From Nitrososphaerota archaeon (lineage in GTDB: Archaea; Thermoproteota; Nitrososphaeria; Nitrososphaerales; Nitrosopumilaceae), in assembly GCA_016126025.1 (NCBI GenBank), contig JAEFDA010000135.1:1-7376 (forward strand): a stretch of DNA of 7,376 nt, in the 5' to 3' direction. The notes under the pieces are model-generated. The model saw only the letters and a program-made list of their open reading frames with translations. It did no database searches and was not told the origin of the DNA. Below are positions 5,265 to 7,376 of the stretch, one piece after another. Positions within the stretch are counted from its first letter, which is position 1. Each line of letters starts with the position of its first letter. The translations under genes were made by a program, and so were the position numbers.

Positions 5265-5273
5265 GGATCTGGC
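5265..5273 (+). repeat. 9-bp target-site duplication of the IS, left copy
   Basis: GGATCTGGC lies directly before the left IS terminal repeat and is repeated exactly after the right one. Its first seven bases also serve as the right flank repeat of the inverted-repeat unit. Confidence 0.85.
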
Positions 5274-5291
5274 GGCCTTGTCCAAAAAATC
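5274..5291 (+). repeat. Left terminal inverted repeat of the IS
   Basis: GGCCTTGTCCAAAAAATC is the exact reverse complement of 6356-6373. The possible TTG start of the transposase frame (5278) lies inside it. Confidence 0.92.
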
Positions 5292-6166
5292 CGGAGTCAC
5301 TGGCAATATTCAATTAGCAAATCCCGACGCCCGCCGGGCGGCGGCCTGGACGGCCGAAAGGTACTATGCTCGGAGGATCGCCGCCCCGCCCAATGAGCAA
5401 AAGACAAAATCAAGGCAGACCAACCCCAACCACACCAGAAGCAAGAACAATCCCGGCGGGAGGAGGAACTACCCCAAGACGGACTGGCCCAGGTACAACA
5501 AGGGCCGCCGCGCCGAGGGCCAAAGGTACGTCCGGTGGATGCCCCGGATGGCCTACACCGCACGCGAGATCCTGGGCATAGCGCCGGGCACGCGCGACGG
5601 GCGCGTGTCAGCCATACTGGTGCCCACCCTCGCGCGAAGAGAGCCTCTCCTATTGGGGCCTGATCAAGCACTTTGACAGGCATCCAGATGACCTGGAGCT
5701 GTGCGGGCTGTCCAGGCCATACTGCAGATCATGGTGCCAGCTCCGCATATCGGAGATAGATCCCACAGTGCCGGTGTGCGCCGCGACGGTCACCCCCGGA
5801 GACGCCAGCGATTCGCCGTACCCGCGCCTGATGGTGGAGACGCTGCCGGAGGGCGACGGGGACGTCCTGGCCGACGCGGCCTACGGCGGTATCAAGAACT
5901 GCAACGCCATCCGGGACAGCGATCAGAGGGCGATCATCGACTCCAAATCCAACGCCATCATCAAGTTCAAGGCCCGCGCCGCGATGCTGAGGTTCCGCGA
6001 GGCCCACCCGGGGACCTTCCACCGGATGCTGCGCCTCCGGAACAATACCGAGAGCGCTTTCTCGTCTATGAAGGCGCGATTCGGCGGGGTGGTGCGCGCC
6101 CTCAGACAAAACACCCAGCCGGTGGAGCTGCCGTCGATGTGCATCTGCTACCATATGTCAATATGA
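5278..6166 (+). pseudogene. IS903-type DDE transposase, frameshifted
   Basis: Two frames together encode pieces of an IS5/IS903-group transposase that would cut and join the IS ends. The N-terminal part (to TGA near 5676) contains KTDWPRYNKGRRAEGQRY around 5464-5517, resembling the IS903 start 'NWPAYNNALRQRG'. The C-terminal part, shifted by +1 and open from about 5600 to TGA 6166, contains SWCQLRISEID, CAATVTPGDASDSP, and the second catalytic block VLADAAYGG with Asp at 5873-5875. The Glu block is NNTESAFSSMKARFGG with Glu at 6050-6052. No convincing first catalytic Asp block (DGTG-like) is seen. From the WPRYN motif to the end it is about 70 residues shorter than IS903, so an internal loss besides the shift is likely. 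No in-frame ATG precedes 5500, so the start is undefined; TTG 5278 only marks the open limit. Confidence 0.8.
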
Positions 6167-6191
6167 CAACATGGCCTTCGCCTGGAGCCGC

Positions 6192-6216
6192 GCCGCGGGG
6201 GCGGCACCCCCGCGGC
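6192..6216. terminator. Strong GC hairpin after the transposase frame
   Basis: GCCGCGGGGG, loop CGGCA, CCCCCGCGGC is a perfect 10-bp stem starting 26 bases after the transposase stop. It may stop transcripts entering or leaving the IS. The remaining IS sequence up to 6355 shows no gene. Confidence 0.5.
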
Positions 6217-6355
6217 TATGGGGGGGCTGCGCACGACTGCCAGTGGACCACCATTAATGACGGGCTGGCGGGCAGCGGGAACGTGATCCGGCGTCTGCCC
6301 CGCGCCTTCCTGCCGGTAAGCGCCTCCGCAGGCACTAGGGAGGGTCGTCAATTTT

Positions 6356-6373
6356 GATTTTTTGGACAAGGCC
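6356..6373 (-). repeat. Right terminal inverted repeat of the IS
   Basis: The plus strand reads GATTTTTTGGACAAGGCC, the exact reverse complement of the left end. It is followed at once by GGATCTGGC. Confidence 0.92.
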
Positions 6374-6382
6374 GGATCTGGC
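6374..6382 (+). repeat. 9-bp target-site duplication of the IS, right copy
   Basis: GGATCTGGC is identical to 5265-5273. The uninterrupted target would have read GGATCTGGC followed by GCCGATGAG. Confidence 0.85.
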
Positions 6383-6904
6383 GCCGATGAGTCTTGGCGG
6401 CCCCTCTGTTCGTCAGGCCACCATGATTTACCACTTTGATGCGGCGAAGAATACTATCATATTGGTCAGCTTTTGCAGCGGGGCATAACAACAGCCAAAC
6501 TAGCGCGCCCCGCGGACGCCCGCCCTCAAGATCCCGGCGGTCCCTTGGCGTTCCTTACGTATATGACCGCATTCTGGATGACCGTCAGTAACCCGTTGCC
6601 AGATCCTCCTATCTGGAGACTTGATGCATAATTAGCCGCAAGGCGGTCCGGTGAGTGACCGCAGGATCTAGGCAGCCTCTCCCGGCACGGATGGTCATGA
6701 GAACCCTCGAGATCATGTCAAAGAATGCTCGCGCGTCAGGATGATCCCGGCGTGTCCCTCCAGCAGTTTGATTTTTTGGTGCGAGATGTCGAAAAGGCCT
6801 GCCCCGGGGCCAAACGAAAGAGGCTTGACCGGCCGGGCTGCTGAAGGGGACGGGCTCCTCTGGGGGGCCGCAGGAGGCCTGCCTCACAGGATGCCGCTTG
6901 GTTT
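6383..6904. other. Gene-poor stretch with element and gene remnants
   Basis: No convincing intact gene. A plus-strand frame 6440-6631 without an ATG near its beginning reads IGQLLQRGITTAKLARPADA, which resembles a recombinase-type helix-turn-helix but stands alone. A minus-strand frame 6609-6887 (GTG start, 92 residues) ends DARAFFDMISRVLMTIRAG and is equally doubtful. GCCAGATCC at 6598-6606 is an inverted copy of the IS target. TTTGATTTTTTGG at 6767-6779 copies the inner part of the IS right end. Mean composition is closer to the high-GC flank than to the central block. Confidence 0.45.
6767..6779 (+). repeat. Isolated fragment of an IS terminal repeat
   Basis: TTTGATTTTTTGG is identical to 6353-6365 at the right end of the IS. 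The rest of the repeat (ACAAGGCC) is replaced, although AAGGCC recurs 14 bases later at 6794-6799. It is probably a relic of a related insertion. Confidence 0.45.
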
Positions 6905-7375
6905 CTAATTACGGATCGTGCCTCGGGACGCGACGCGCCAGCATACCCACAAGGTTGACACTAGGGCGGCCAGGGGCGCGGCCCACGCGGCCAGCGCATG
7001 TGCGTGGGGGGCGGGGTCCCCCATCTCCGGCGTGCCCCCGTGTGGCGGTATGGTGCCCGAGGCGGTCCCGCCCCACAGGTTGTGCACCAGTATGGCGCCG
7101 CCGCCGGGCCCCACACTCGCCGCACACCACACCGCATGGCACTCGCCGCCGTACTCGTACCACTCGCCGCGCACGGTCAGGCCGCCCACCGTCCCGAACT
7201 CGTACGGCACCCGAAACTGCACGGTCTCGGGGCCGGTCCGCCGCACCTCGGCGGTATCGTATCCCGTGTGTATCCTCTCGGTGCGGGATACGTCAAAGCC
7301 GAACGGCGCCACGAACTGCCGGGTGTGGGGGCCGGCCGACAGCCGGAACGTGTGGTGCGCCCCAAACTCCAGCGC
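6905..7375 (-). CDS. Probable membrane-anchored surface protein, C-terminal part
   Basis: The frame is open from the window edge (codon 7375-7373) to TAG 6907-6905, giving 156 residues; the N-terminus lies outside the window. An internal GTG at 7312 is not needed as a start, because the upstream codons (LEFGAHHTFRLSAGPHTRQF) read as coding. About 100 residues are beta-rich and Gly-rich, with a close pair of Cys (GECHAVWCAASVG). They are followed by a Pro/His/Gly linker and one membrane helix (LAAWAAPLAALVSTLWVCW) with a short basic tail (RVASRGTIRN). This is the plan of an extracellular protein held by a C-terminal anchor. The family is not recognised. High GC and G/C-rich third positions match the left-edge genes, so this is probably host backbone. 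Confidence 0.62.
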   Translation of the reverse strand, partial: ALEFGAHHTFRLSAGPHTRQFVAPFGFDVSRTERIHTGYDTAEVRRTGPETVQFRVPYEFGTVGGLTVRGEWYEYGGECHAVWCAASVGPGGGAILVHNLWGGTASGTIPPHGGTPEMGDPAPHAHALAAWAAPLAALVSTLWVCWRVASRGTIRN

Positions 7376-7376
7376 C

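Larger units (their letters stand above)
5274..6373 (+). mobile_element. IS5-family insertion sequence, IS903 group, 1,100 bp
   Basis: Both ends carry the perfect 18-bp inverted repeat GGCCTTGTCCAAAAAATC (5274-5291; reverse complement at 6356-6373), flanked by the 9-bp direct repeat GGATCTGGC. IS903 is known for 18-bp terminal repeats of very similar sequence (GGCTTTGTTGAATAAATC, from memory), a 9-bp target duplication and a length near 1,057 bp, so all features agree. The single transposase gene is frameshifted, so the copy is probably immobile on its own. It is inserted flush against the right arm of the inverted-repeat unit. Intact ends and duplication indicate a fairly recent insertion. 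Confidence 0.9.

Noticed and set aside
5701..6357. 218-residue plus-strand frame across the IS
   Set aside because: Arg/Gly/Pro-rich shadow of the transposase in another frame. The DDE motifs are in the overlapping frame ending at 6166.
6909..7365. Alternative minus-strand frames at the right edge
   Set aside because: Arg/Pro-rich translations without structure. The frame ending at 6905 has a membrane anchor and normal composition.

Overview
The window looks like a high-GC archaeal chromosome, most likely from the Nitrososphaerota (Thaumarchaeota). A Cenarchaeum-like genome is my best guess, from style only. Support comes from a TFIIB-type transcription factor gene, archaeal TATA-box promoters (one apparently leaderless), a tRNA-Pro(GGG), and surface or secreted proteins of thaumarchaeal style. 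Very GC-rich host-like genes lie at both edges (about 1-1109 and 6905-7376). A lower-GC accessory block with mobile-element structure lies between them.

Left edge, minus strand: a short, divergent TFB gene (408-1109) overlaps by 4 bases a ParB-like gene that runs off the window (1-411). Next come about 600 bases (1250-1869) with two small opposed reading frames that look like gene remnants, and a 17-bp sequence repeated 59 bp apart. A secreted metzincin (matrixin-type) zinc protease follows on the minus strand (1870-3231).

Centre: positions 3353-5264 form a 1,912-bp unit bounded by 59-bp inverted repeats that match at 58 of 59 positions. The unit is flanked by the direct repeat GGATCTG. Inside are tRNA-Pro(GGG), a membrane-anchored putative OB-fold protein, and a divergent pair of unknown genes sharing one bidirectional TATA box. 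No recognisable transposase is present. It therefore looks like an undescribed, possibly non-autonomous, transposon-like element carrying a tRNA gene.

Directly abutting its right end is a complete IS of the IS5 family, IS903 group (5274-6373). It has perfect 18-bp terminal inverted repeats and a perfect 9-bp target duplication GGATCTGGC, but a frameshifted, apparently shortened transposase. Both elements thus appear to have used the same target sequence, leaving three copies of GGATCTG(GC). A fourth copy lies inverted at 6598-6606.

Right edge: 6383-6904 holds only remnants, including an isolated piece of an IS terminal repeat at 6767-6779. On the minus strand at 6905-7376 is the C-terminal part of a probable surface protein with one membrane anchor. 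The TFB/ParB pair is probably co-translated. The protease and the surface protein act outside the cell. The genes within the inverted-repeat unit have no assignable pathway.
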